From the NCBI GenBank assembly GCA_027306495.1, contig DAHUZQ010000229.1, forward strand, positions 1 to 52,940: 52,940 bases of DNA, in the 5' to 3' direction. The position numbers and the translations under genes are program-made. Below, piece after piece: positions 19,161 through 27,718 of the stretch; the stretch's first letter is position 1; each line of letters opens with the position of its first letter. A model generated the notes under the pieces. It searched no databases. It was not told the DNA's origin and saw only the letters and a program-made list of their open reading frames with translations. Origin of the DNA: Actinomycetota bacterium (lineage in GTDB: Bacteria; Actinomycetota; Actinomycetes; Streptosporangiales; Streptosporangiaceae).

Positions 19161-20156
19161 ATGATGGCTGAGCAGGGTGAGCAGATGCGGGTGACGCCAG
19201 CGGCGCGCCCGCTCAACCCCCGGGTGGCGGCACTGGGCGGCGGCCACGGCCTGGCAGTGTCACTGTCGGCGCTGCGCCGGGTGACCCGGCAGCTCACCGC
19301 GATCGTCACGGTTGCCGACGACGGCGGCTCCAGCGGCATCCTCCGCCGGGATTTCGGTGTGCTGCCACCGGGCGACCTGCGGATGGCCCTTGCCGCGCTC
19401 TGCGGCGATGACGCCTGGGGCACAACCTGGAGCCGCGTCGTCCAGCACCGGTTCAGCGGCAACGGCGGGCTGTCCGGCCATGCCGTCGGAAATGTCCTGA
19501 TAGTGGCGCTGTGGGAACTGCTCGGGGACTCGGTACAGGGCCTGGACTGGGTGGGCCGGCTGCTCGGGGCGCACGGCCGGGTGCTGCCGATGTCCTCGGT
19601 CCCGCTGGACCTGGTGGCGGACGTGCAGGGCGCCGACCCCACCCGGCCGGGGGAGATGAGCCTGGTGCATGGGCAGGCTGCCTGCGCTTCCACCACCGGC
19701 CGGGTGCGCTCGCTGTCCCTGATCCCGGCAGATCCGCCCGCCTGCCCGGAGGCGCTGACCGCGGTGCGTTCGGCGGACTGGGTGGTATTCGGGCCGGGCT
19801 CCTGGTTCACTAGCGTCTTGCCCCACCTGCTGGTGCCCGAACTGGCCCGGGCCCTGATCTCGACCCCAGCCAGGCGGCTGGTCACGCTGAACCTCGCTCC
19901 CCAGCCAGGTGAGACGCAGGGCTTCTCGCCCGCGACGCATCTGGAGGTGCTCGCTGAGCACGCGCCCAGCCTGCGGGTGGACGTGGTGCTCGCCGACCGG
20001 GGGATAGCCAGCGAGTCGGCGAGGCCGCTGGAGAAGGCGGCGGGGCTGCTGGGCGCACGGCTGGTGCTGGCGGAGGTGGCGATGCGCGACGGCACGCCCA
20101 GGCACGATCCGCGGTTGCTGGCCGGTGCTCTTGCCGAGATCTTCGAGGGGGAGTGA
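19161..20156 (+). CDS. yvcK: YvcK/CofD-family protein (gluconeogenesis factor)
   Basis: The 331-aa protein is of the YvcK family, which binds UDP-sugars and is needed for growth on gluconeogenic carbon and for normal cell shape in Bacillus and mycobacteria. Motifs: VAALGGGHGLAVSLSALRRVT, TVADDGGSSGILRRDFGVLPPGDLRMALAAL, FSGNGGLSGHAVGNVLIVAL and VVFGPGSWFTSVLPHLLVPEL. Starts at GTG 19155, ATG 19161 or ATG 19164 are all possible; GTG 19155 would overlap the rapZ stop. It is part of rapZ-yvcK-whiA, only 6 bp before whiA. Confidence 0.92.
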   Translation: MMAEQGEQMRVTPAARPLNPRVAALGGGHGLAVSLSALRRVTRQLTAIVTVADDGGSSGILRRDFGVLPPGDLRMALAALCGDDAWGTTWSRVVQHRFSGNGGLSGHAVGNVLIVALWELLGDSVQGLDWVGRLLGAHGRVLPMSSVPLDLVADVQGADPTRPGEMSLVHGQAACASTTGRVRSLSLIPADPPACPEALTAVRSADWVVFGPGSWFTSVLPHLLVPELARALISTPARRLVTLNLAPQPGETQGFSPATHLEVLAEHAPSLRVDVVLADRGIASESARPLEKAAGLLGARLVLAEVAMRDGTPRHDPRLLAGALAEIFEGE

Positions 20157-20162
20157 CACCGG

Positions 20163-21143
20163 ATGGCGATGACCGGCCTGGTGAAGGACGAACTCAGCCG
20201 GGTGAGTGTCCGCAAGCCCTGCTGCCGCAAGGCGGAGGTATCCACGCTGCTGAGGTTCGCGGGCGGCCTCCACCTGTCGGCGGGCAGGATCGTGGTGGAA
20301 GCCGAACTCGACACCGGAGCGGCGGCCCGCCGCCTCCGCAAGGACATAGCCGAGGTGTTCGGCCACGCCTGTGACCTTGTGGTGATCGCGCCGGGTGGCC
20401 TGCGGAAGGGGAACAGGTACCTGGTGCGGGTGGACCGCGACGGGGAGAGCCTTGCCCGGCAGGCCGGCCTGGTGGACAGCTACGGCCGCCCGGTCCGGGG
20501 CCTGCCCCGGCAGGTGGTGGCGGGTACGGCCTGCGACTGTGAAGCGGCCTGGCGAGGAGCTTTCCTGGCCCACGGCAGCCTGACCGGCCCGGGCCGGTCG
20601 ATGGCGCTGGAGATCACCTGCCCGGGCCCGGAAGCCGCGCTCGCCCTGGTCGGAGCCGCGCGGCGGCTCAAGATCGCGGCCAAGGCCCGGGAAGTGCGCG
20701 GGGTCGACCGGGTGGTGGTCAGGGACGGAGACGCGATCAGTGCGCTGCTGGCGCGGTTGGGCGCGCATGAGGCGGTGCTGGCGTGGGAGGAACGCCGGAT
20801 GCGCCGCGAGGTGCGGGCAACGGCCAACCGGCTGGCCAACTTCGACGACGCCAACCTGCGCCGCAGCGCGCGCGCGGCCGTCGCGGCCGGTGCCAGGGTG
20901 GAGCGCGCTCTGGAGATCCTCGGTGCGGACGCGCCAGAGCACCTGAGCGTGGCGGGCCGGCTTCGCATCGCCCACCGGCAGGCGAGCCTTGAGGAGCTGG
21001 GGCAGCTCGCCGATCCGCCGCTCACCAAGGACGCTATCGCCGGCCGCATCCGCCGGCTGCTCGCCATGGCCGACAAACGTGCCCGTGATCTGGGCGTCCC
21101 CGGCACCGAGGCGCAACTCAGCCCGGAGGAGCTCATGCCCTAA
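20163..21143 (+). CDS. whiA: WhiA sporulation/division regulator
   Basis: WhiA is a DNA-binding protein with a LAGLIDADG homing-endonuclease-like N-terminal domain and a C-terminal helix-turn-helix; in Streptomyces it works with WhiB to switch on sporulation septation genes. The 326-aa protein starts [14 protein letters not shown] and shows [37 protein letters not shown], the linker [25 protein letters not shown] and the HTH region [30 protein letters not shown] second ATG two codons in (20169) is an alternative start. The neighbours rapZ and yvcK confirm the call. Confidence 0.95.
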   Translation: MAMTGLVKDELSRVSVRKPCCRKAEVSTLLRFAGGLHLSAGRIVVEAELDTGAAARRLRKDIAEVFGHACDLVVIAPGGLRKGNRYLVRVDRDGESLARQAGLVDSYGRPVRGLPRQVVAGTACDCEAAWRGAFLAHGSLTGPGRSMALEITCPGPEAALALVGAARRLKIAAKAREVRGVDRVVVRDGDAISALLARLGAHEAVLAWEERRMRREVRATANRLANFDDANLRRSARAAVAAGARVERALEILGADAPEHLSVAGRLRIAHRQASLEELGQLADPPLTKDAIAGRIRRLLAMADKRARDLGVPGTEAQLSPEELMP

Positions 21144-21257
21144 TGGTTGTGGTCCACCCCACGCGTTGGTAACGGGTAGGGTGATCGCCCAGCGGGAAGT
21201 GTGTCCGGTAGGGTCAGTCAGCCCTGGCTCAGCCCTGGGCTTTCGCGCTACCGGTGA

Positions 21258-22316
<1,059 letters not shown>

Positions 22317-22321
22317 GCGCG

Positions 22322-23122
22322 TTGACCGGCCCAGGTGCGCGGCGGCGCCCGCTGATCGCGGGCAACTGGAAGATGCACACCAGCCACCTGGAGGCGATCG
22401 CGCTGGTGCAGAAGCTCGCGTTCGCCCTGACCAGGAAGGATTTCGAGGCTGTCGACGTGGTGGTGCTGCCGCCCTTCACCGGGCTGCGCAGCGTGCAGAC
22501 CCTGGTGATGGGCGACAAACTGCAGATCGGGTACGGAGCGCAGGACCTGTCCGCCCGCGATGAGGGCGCCTACACGGGCGATATCTCCGGATCGATGCTC
22601 GCCAAGCTCGGCTGCCGGTACGTGCTGGCCGGGCACTCCGAACGGCGGCAGTACCACGGCGAGGACGGCCCGGTCGTCAACGCCAAGGTGCGGGCCGCTC
22701 TGCGGGCCGGGCTCACGCCGATCCTGTGTGTGGGTGAGGATCTCGCCGTGCGCCGTGGCGGCGGCCACGTCGCCCACACCCTGTCCCAGCTCGACGATGC
22801 CCTGGCCGGGCTGCCCACCGCGCAGGTGGCCGGCCTGGTGGTCGCCTACGAGCCGGTCTGGGCGATCGGCACGGGGGAAGTGGCGAGCCCACAGGACGCC
22901 CAGGAGATGTGCCAGGCAATCCGGGACCGTGTTTGTGAGGCGCATGGGCCCGAGACGGCCGGTTCAGTGCGTATTCTTTATGGCGGGTCGGTGAAGGCCG
23001 ACAACATCGCTGCGATCATGGCGCAGCAAGCCGTCGATGGCGCGCTGGTCGGCGGTGCCAGTCTCGATGCGGGCGAGTTCGTGAAGATCTGCCGCTACCG
23101 GGAACTGGCGGTCAGCGCCTGA
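22322..23122 (+). CDS. tpiA: Triose-phosphate isomerase
   Basis: The 266-aa (beta/alpha)8 enzyme interconverts dihydroxyacetone phosphate and glyceraldehyde 3-phosphate. Active-site motifs are IAGNWKMH (Asn/Lys near residues 15-17), LAGHSERRQ (catalytic His), [11 protein letters not shown] (catalytic Glu), and the phosphate-binding ILYGGSV and [11 protein letters not shown] start with AAGGAGG 4 bases upstream, inside the second copy of the junction duplication. It is followed by secG after 40 bp, the standard actinobacterial order apart from the missing pgk. Confidence 0.95.
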   Translation: MTGPGARRRPLIAGNWKMHTSHLEAIALVQKLAFALTRKDFEAVDVVVLPPFTGLRSVQTLVMGDKLQIGYGAQDLSARDEGAYTGDISGSMLAKLGCRYVLAGHSERRQYHGEDGPVVNAKVRAALRAGLTPILCVGEDLAVRRGGGHVAHTLSQLDDALAGLPTAQVAGLVVAYEPVWAIGTGEVASPQDAQEMCQAIRDRVCEAHGPETAGSVRILYGGSVKADNIAAIMAQQAVDGALVGGASLDAGEFVKICRYRELAVSA

Positions 23123-23162
23123 CGGTCAGCGCCGCGCACGGCACCCGGAGGGAAGAACGGCA

Positions 23163-23390
23163 GTGGTTATCGGTCTTTCCATCGTCCTCATCATCACCAG
23201 CCTGATCATGGTGCTGCTGGTGCTGCTGCACAAAGGCAAGGGTGGTGGCCTGTCGGACCTGTTCGGTGGTGGCATGACGTCCTCCCTGGGATCGTCGTCG
23301 GTGGTCGAACGCAACCTCGACCGGCTCACGATCTTCACCGGGGTGGTCTGGTTCTTGTGCATCGTTGGCCTGGGTTTCCTGGCCCGCTGA
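23163..23390 (+). CDS. secG: SecG preprotein translocase subunit
   Basis: The 75-aa protein has two membrane segments (residues about 2-22 and 54-74) separated by the conserved cytoplasmic loop HKGKGGGLSDLFGG. SecG assists SecYEG in protein export. GTG start with GGAGGG upstream. The tpiA-secG-rbpA order is conserved in actinobacteria. Confidence 0.93.
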   Translation: MVIGLSIVLIITSLIMVLLVLLHKGKGGGLSDLFGGGMTSSLGSSSVVERNLDRLTIFTGVVWFLCIVGLGFLAR

Positions 23391-23426
23391 GGGTCCCGTC
23401 GGCAGCAGACAGGCAAGAGGTGGTCA

Positions 23427-23762
23427 GTGAGTAGTGGCAACGCCATCCGCGGCAGCCGGGTAGGCGCCGGGCCCATGGGCGAGGCGGAACGGGGCGAGGC
23501 GGCACCGCGGATCCGGGTGTCGTTCTGGTGCGCCAACGATCACGAAACCCGGCCGAGCTTCGCCACCGACGCGGCGGTCCCGGAGACATGGGACTGCCCG
23601 CGCTGCGGCTTCCCCGCTGGCCGGGACCAGGATGCACCCCCGGCACCGCCGCACAGCGAGCCCTACAAGACCCACCTCGCCTATGTGAAGGAACGCCGCA
23701 GTGATACCGATGGGGCGGCCATCCTCGCCGAGGCGCTGGAAAGGATCCGCAAGGCACCCTGA
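23427..23762 (+). CDS. rbpA: RNA polymerase-binding protein RbpA
   Basis: Actinobacteria-specific transcription factor that binds RNA polymerase and group 1/2 sigma factors and stabilises the open complex. The 111-aa protein has an N-terminal tail with RGSRVGAGP (8-16), a zinc-binding core with Cys35, His39, Cys57 and Cys60 (FWCANDHE...DCPRCG), and a C-terminal sigma-interacting helix (SEPYKTHLAYVKERRSDTDGAAILAEAL). GTG start with AAGAGGTGG upstream. An imperfect direct repeat with hairpins follows the stop. Confidence 0.95.
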   Translation: MSSGNAIRGSRVGAGPMGEAERGEAAPRIRVSFWCANDHETRPSFATDAAVPETWDCPRCGFPAGRDQDAPPAPPHSEPYKTHLAYVKERRSDTDGAAILAEALERIRKAP

Positions 23763-23861
23763 GGGCCGCCCCGTGCGCGGGGCTGCGCACGACCATCTGC
23801 GCACTGGCCGTCCATGGCCGGGAGATGCCCTGAAGGCTGCCCGTGCCCAGGGCTGCGCACG
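23755..23861 (+). repeat. Imperfect ~36-bp direct repeat with hairpins after rbpA
   Basis: Two similar segments (about 23755-23791 and 23826-23861) both read CCCTGA(A/G)GGC...GCCC-GTGC-GGGCTGCGCACG with small differences. The first forms a perfect stem GCCCCG/CGGGGC with a TGCG loop (23768-23783); the second can form a shorter GCCC/GGGC stem. The first copy begins at the rbpA stop, so it may act as the rbpA terminator, with the second copy a duplicate. The rest of the 250-bp interval to the next gene shows no gene that I trust. Confidence 0.6.
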
Positions 23862-24012
23862 CCCCTGACTGACCACCCCCCCCGTGCCCCTGGCAGAGGT
23901 GATTTTGCCAACATGGGGCGCCCGGGCTGGGTAGAGGAGACCCGCCGGCGGGCATTCACGCCAAGCGGGCGCACTGGCAGAGCCGGGCGATCAATCGGGG
24001 GAACGGCGCTTG

Positions 24013-25599
24013 GTGTCATTGGTGAACGGCGCGCGGGGCTGGGCTGCGCCCGGCCGGTTGCTCCGCCGTGCCCGCCGGCTCGGCGGCGTTCACCCCGCAC
24101 CGGTCATGACCCGGGTGCTGAGCTGGGCGGCCGCGGCCGGGATCGGGCTCTCGCTCGCCATGATGCTGGCCATCTGCGTATCCGGACCGAGCCGGGCAGT
24201 GGCGAAGTTCCGGATGCCAGCGGCCGGGCCGCCTTTCGGGCTCGGGGTGACCCTGCCCACCTCGGTGGTCATGCCCTGCTTGTGGGCGGCGGCGGCGCTG
24301 GGCGGTGCCGGGGTCGCGGCGGGCCTGCTGGCACTGTCCCGGGGAGCCCGGCCGCGGCCCCGGCTGCTGCTGGCGGCCGCATTGGTCGCGGCGGCGGGGT
24401 TCACCGTGCTGCCGCCGGCCGGTTCCACTGACAGCCTGGACTACGCCGCCTACGGTCGGATGGTCGTCATCGGGCGCGATCCCTATGTGATGACCCCCTT
24501 CCAGCTGCGCAGCAGGGGGGACCCGATCGGGAAGGCGGCGCCCAGGGCCTGGCAGAAGAAGCACTCGGTGTACGGGCCACTGGCCACCGTGGAGGAGGCC
24601 GCGGCAGCCGAAATAGGTGGGACGTCTGCGGCGCAGGTGACCTTCTGGCTGAAGCTGTTCAACGCGCTCGGGTTCGGTGCGGTCGTGATCGGCCTCGACC
24701 GGCTGCTGCGCGCGAGCCCGGCCCGCCGCGCCCGCGCCCACCTGTGGTGGTCGGTGAATCCGCTGGTGCTGTGGGGGCTCGTCGCCAGTGGGCACATCGA
24801 TGCCCTGGCCACCGCTGCGGGGCTGGCGGGACTGCTGCTGATCAGGGCACCACTGTCGGAGCGGCAGGAAGCCACCACGCGCGCGGCTGCCGCTGGCGTG
24901 CTGGTCGGCGTGGGCGCTGATCTCAAGATCACTATGGTGCTGTACCTGCTCGGCATCTGCTGGGCCGCACGCCGGCATCTGGGCATGGCGATCGCCGCCA
25001 TAAGCGGGGCAGTGGCCGTGCTTCTGCCGTCCTATCTGTGGTTCGGCCCGCCTGCCGTCTATGCGCTGCTCAACCGTGATGCCAGTGCGACCAGTGACAA
25101 CTTCTACGCGATGTTCTTCCGCTTGTTCCGGTTCGCCCATCCAACGGCGATGACCCTGATCTCGCTGCTGCTGCTGGCGGCGGTCGGGTTGCTGTTGCTG
25201 ACCCGCCTCCCTGACGCGTTCCCCGCCCTGCCCGCGGTCCAGCCGACGATGGCGATCAGTCTGGCGTGGCTGCTGGTCTGGCCCTACCAGCGGCCCTGGT
25301 ATGACGCGATGGTGATCTGCCTGCTGGCGCTGTACCCGGCGTCGCGGCTCGACTGGCTGGTGCTGTTGCGGCTCACGATCGTCTCGTTCTTCTACATGCC
25401 GGGCATGCCGGGGCGCCCACCGGGCTGGCTTGCCGTGATCGCGCGTGAGGAGCGGCTGTGGGCGGTCCCGGTCGCGCGGTTCGCGGTGCTGGTCGCGGTC
25501 GTGGCACTGGCTGCGACGGGGGCCTGGAGAGTGAGGGCCACCAGTCCGTTCGGGCTTGCGCGCTCGGCGGTCCCCGGCTTAGCGCCTGCCCCGGCTTAG
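24013..25599 (+). CDS. GT-C membrane mannosyltransferase-like protein (MptA/MptB-like)
   Basis: The 528-aa polytopic protein has about a dozen hydrophobic segments. The extracytoplasmic motif DYAAYGRMVVIGRDPYVMTP in the first large loop is the pattern of polyprenol-phosphomannose-dependent alpha-1,6-mannosyltransferases and related GT87 proteins. HSVYGPLATVEEAAAAE and WWSVNPLVLWGLVASGHIDALATAAGLAGL are also typical. It would use a polyprenyl-phosphate sugar donor on the outer face to build a cell-envelope glycan; the exact acceptor is unknown. Start uncertain: TTG 24010, GTG 24013, or ATG 24106 directly before the first membrane segment. The stop is embedded in repeat-like DNA. Confidence 0.8.
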   Translation: MSLVNGARGWAAPGRLLRRARRLGGVHPAPVMTRVLSWAAAAGIGLSLAMMLAICVSGPSRAVAKFRMPAAGPPFGLGVTLPTSVVMPCLWAAAALGGAGVAAGLLALSRGARPRPRLLLAAALVAAAGFTVLPPAGSTDSLDYAAYGRMVVIGRDPYVMTPFQLRSRGDPIGKAAPRAWQKKHSVYGPLATVEEAAAAEIGGTSAAQVTFWLKLFNALGFGAVVIGLDRLLRASPARRARAHLWWSVNPLVLWGLVASGHIDALATAAGLAGLLLIRAPLSERQEATTRAAAAGVLVGVGADLKITMVLYLLGICWAARRHLGMAIAAISGAVAVLLPSYLWFGPPAVYALLNRDASATSDNFYAMFFRLFRFAHPTAMTLISLLLLAAVGLLLLTRLPDAFPALPAVQPTMAISLAWLLVWPYQRPWYDAMVICLLALYPASRLDWLVLLRLTIVSFFYMPGMPGRPPGWLAVIAREERLWAVPVARFAVLVAVVALAATGAWRVRATSPFGLARSAVPGLAPAPA

Positions 25600-25600
25600 C

Positions 25601-25698
25601 GCGGGCAGGCGCCGGACCCAGTGCGGGCAGGCGCCGGACCCAGTGCGGGCCGGTGCCGGGGTTGCCGCGGGCCGGCCCCGGGCTTAGCGCGGGTTGCC
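25601..25698 (+). repeat. 22-bp imperfect tandem repeat array
   Basis: Four 22-base units (25601-25622, 25623-25644, 25645-25666, 25667-25688) and a 10-base partial start with GCGGGC(A/C)GG or GCGGG. Units 1 and 2 are identical (GCGGGCAGGCGCCGGACCC then AGT); units 3 and 4 diverge in the second half. The unit end GGCTTAGC also occurs at the stop of the upstream gene (25593-25600) and at 25577-25584. The array fills most of the 134-bp interval between the glycosyltransferase-like gene and the ligase. Function unknown; it may fold or act as a terminator. Confidence 0.9.
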
Positions 25699-25733
25699 AT
25701 CGGCGCGGCGGCCAGTCGCGGCAGGATAGGGGT

Positions 25734-26864
25734 ATGTCTCTTCCCGTACGCCCGCCGGTGGCGCCCATGCTGGCCAAGGCGATCGCCGAGATCCCCGAGG
25801 GTGCCTACAGTTATGAGCCCAAGTGGGACGGGTTCCGGTCGATCATCTTCCGGGACGGCTCCCAGATCGAGATCGGCAGCCGGAACGAGCGGCCCATGAC
25901 GCGTTACTTCCCCGAAGTGGTGGATGCGGTGGGCCGCGAGTTCCCCGAACGGGCAGTGATCGACGGGGAGATCGTGGTGCCGAGCGCCGATGGCTCCAGG
26001 CTCGACTTCGAGGCGTTGCTCCAGCGCATTCACCCGGCCGAGAGCCGCGTGCGGTTGCTGGCGGGGCAGACGCCGGCGCATTTCGTCGCTTTCGACCTGC
26101 TCGCCCTCGGTGATGAGGATCTGCGGGGGCGCCCGTTCGCGGACCGGCGGGCCGCGCTGGCGGTGGTGCTCGCGCAGGCGCGCTCTCCCGTGCATCTCAC
26201 GCCGGCGACGACCGACCGGGCGCTGGCGCGTGCGTGGTTCGGGCAGTTCGAGGGTGCCGGGCTGGACGGGATCATCGCCAAGCCACTGACCGGCACATAC
26301 CAGCCCGACAAGCGGGTCATGTTCAAGATCAAGCACGAGCGGACCGCCGACTGCGTGGTGGCCGGTTACCGGCTGCACAAGGGCAGCGCCAATGCCGTCG
26401 GCTCGCTGCTGCTTGGCCTGTACAGCGATGGCGCGCTGGCCAGCGTGGGGGTGGTCGGAGCCTTCCCGATGGCGGCACGCCGCCAGTTGTTCGACGAACT
26501 TCAGCCACTGGTCACCACCTTCGAGGGCCATCCCTGGGACTGGGCGCGGCAGGCGCAGGCGCGGCAGGCAGGGGCGGGTTCGGCAGCGGCGGGTTCGGCA
26601 GCGGCGGGTCAGCCGGGGGCGCGCCATCCCCGTGAAGCCGAAGGCAGCCGCTGGAACGCCGGGAAGGATCTGTCGTTCACTCCACTGCGGCCCGAGCGCG
26701 TGATCGAGGTCCGGTATGACCACATGGAGGGCACACGGTTCCGGCACACCGCTCAATTCGTGCGCTGGCGCCCTGACCGGGATCCCCGCTCGTGCACGTT
26801 CGGGCAACTCGAGGAGCCAGTGAGGTTCGACCTGGCGGAGGTGTTCAGCTTCCAGCCGGGCTGA
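25734..26864 (+). CDS. ATP-dependent DNA ligase, LigC-type
   Basis: The 376-aa ligase seals nicks using ATP and lies outside any Ku/LigD locus. The adenylated lysine is Lys30 in YEPKWDGFR (motif I KxDG). Other motifs are VIDGEIVV (motif III region), FVAFDLLAL, GLDGIIAKPL (motif IV) and VMFKIKHERTADCVV (motif V), followed by an OB-fold domain. ATG 25734 gives MSLPVRPPVAPMLAK, a family-typical start. Around residues 270-300 a Gly/Ala-rich stretch (AGAGSAAAGSAAAGQPGA) encoded by short tandem repeats interrupts the OB domain. It resembles Rv3731 LigC; a back-up repair role is inferred. Confidence 0.9.
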   Translation: MSLPVRPPVAPMLAKAIAEIPEGAYSYEPKWDGFRSIIFRDGSQIEIGSRNERPMTRYFPEVVDAVGREFPERAVIDGEIVVPSADGSRLDFEALLQRIHPAESRVRLLAGQTPAHFVAFDLLALGDEDLRGRPFADRRAALAVVLAQARSPVHLTPATTDRALARAWFGQFEGAGLDGIIAKPLTGTYQPDKRVMFKIKHERTADCVVAGYRLHKGSANAVGSLLLGLYSDGALASVGVVGAFPMAARRQLFDELQPLVTTFEGHPWDWARQAQARQAGAGSAAAGSAAAGQPGARHPREAEGSRWNAGKDLSFTPLRPERVIEVRYDHMEGTRFRHTAQFVRWRPDRDPRSCTFGQLEEPVRFDLAEVFSFQPG

Positions 26865-26893
26865 CGTGACAGATCGCCGCGCGGTCGCGGGCT

Positions 26894-27718
26894 TCAGGCC
26901 CCGGCGGGACGGGAGCGGCCCGCGACATAGCGGCAGAGCAGGTGGCCCTCGTCCTCGATCACATGGGCCAGGGTCAGCGGTGCCGGGTGCTCACCGGGAG
27001 CAGGCGCCGGGGCGCTCAACTCGTGCGCCCGCCGGACGATCCTGCCCGCGGCGGGTCCGGCCAGCAGGGGGCTGAGGGTCAGGCACAGGTCACGGAGCAG
27101 GCCCGCCGCCACCACCTGGTCGAGCAGGTGCGGTCCGCCCTCGGTGAGGAGGTGCCGGTGACCGAGCCCGGCCAGCGCCGTGACGGCGGCGGGAAGGTCC
27201 ACGCTGTCGGTGCCCGCAACGATCACCCGGGCGTTGCGGGCGACCTCACGGCGCAGCCCGGCCGGTGCCGCGCTCGTCGTGATCACGATCGTCTGGGCCT
27301 GGCCCGGGGATCCGGCGAGCAGCGGGCTTGCCGGATCCAGGTCCAGCCGTCTGGTCAGCACGGCGATGGCCGCTGCGGGCGGCCGGCCCTCGCGCAGCCA
27401 TGCCCACTCCTGGCCCTCCCGGCCGGGCCGGATGGGCTGGTAACCCTCGACCCGGACGGTGCTCGCCCCCACCAGGATGATGTCCGCCAGCGCCCGCTGC
27501 AACGCGAAGACGCGCCGGTCGGCCCCACCGGACAGGCCGCCGGAACGGCCCCGAAGGGTCGCCGCGCCGTCCACGCTGGCGACCATGTTGGCGCGCAGCC
27601 ACCCGTCGCGATCCGGCACGGTGGGGTAGGCGTACAGGGCCGCGAGGGCGGCGTCGTCCAGTTCGCCCGGTGGCGACGGCACAGCGCCCGGCTGCGAGAG
27701 CGGATAGATCTGGCGCAT
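26894..27718 (-). CDS. Pyrimidine reductase-family protein (RibD C-terminal domain)
   Basis: The 274-aa protein consists of a RibD_C/dihydrofolate reductase-like domain: RANMVASVDGAATL near the N-terminus, GGADRRVFALQRALADIILVGASTVRVEGY, then LLTEGGPHLLDQVVAAGLLRDLCLTLSPLLAG. In riboflavin synthesis this domain reduces the 5-amino-6-ribosylamino-pyrimidine with NADPH. There is no deaminase half and no other rib gene nearby, so the real substrate is uncertain. The ATG overlaps the glgX stop by one base (TGATG). It is the last gene of the cysH-aidB-glgX run. Confidence 0.85.
   Translation of the reverse strand: MRQIYPLSQPGAVPSPPGELDDAALAALYAYPTVPDRDGWLRANMVASVDGAATLRGRSGGLSGGADRRVFALQRALADIILVGASTVRVEGYQPIRPGREGQEWAWLREGRPPAAAIAVLTRRLDLDPASPLLAGSPGQAQTIVITTSAAPAGLRREVARNARVIVAGTDSVDLPAAVTALAGLGHRHLLTEGGPHLLDQVVAAGLLRDLCLTLSPLLAGPAAGRIVRRAHELSAPAPAPGEHPAPLTLAHVIEDEGHLLCRYVAGRSRPAGA

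Noticed and set aside
25458-25733. N-terminal extension of the DNA ligase frame
   Set aside because: Runs through the 22-bp repeat array and the upstream gene; ATG 25734 gives the normal ligase N-terminus.
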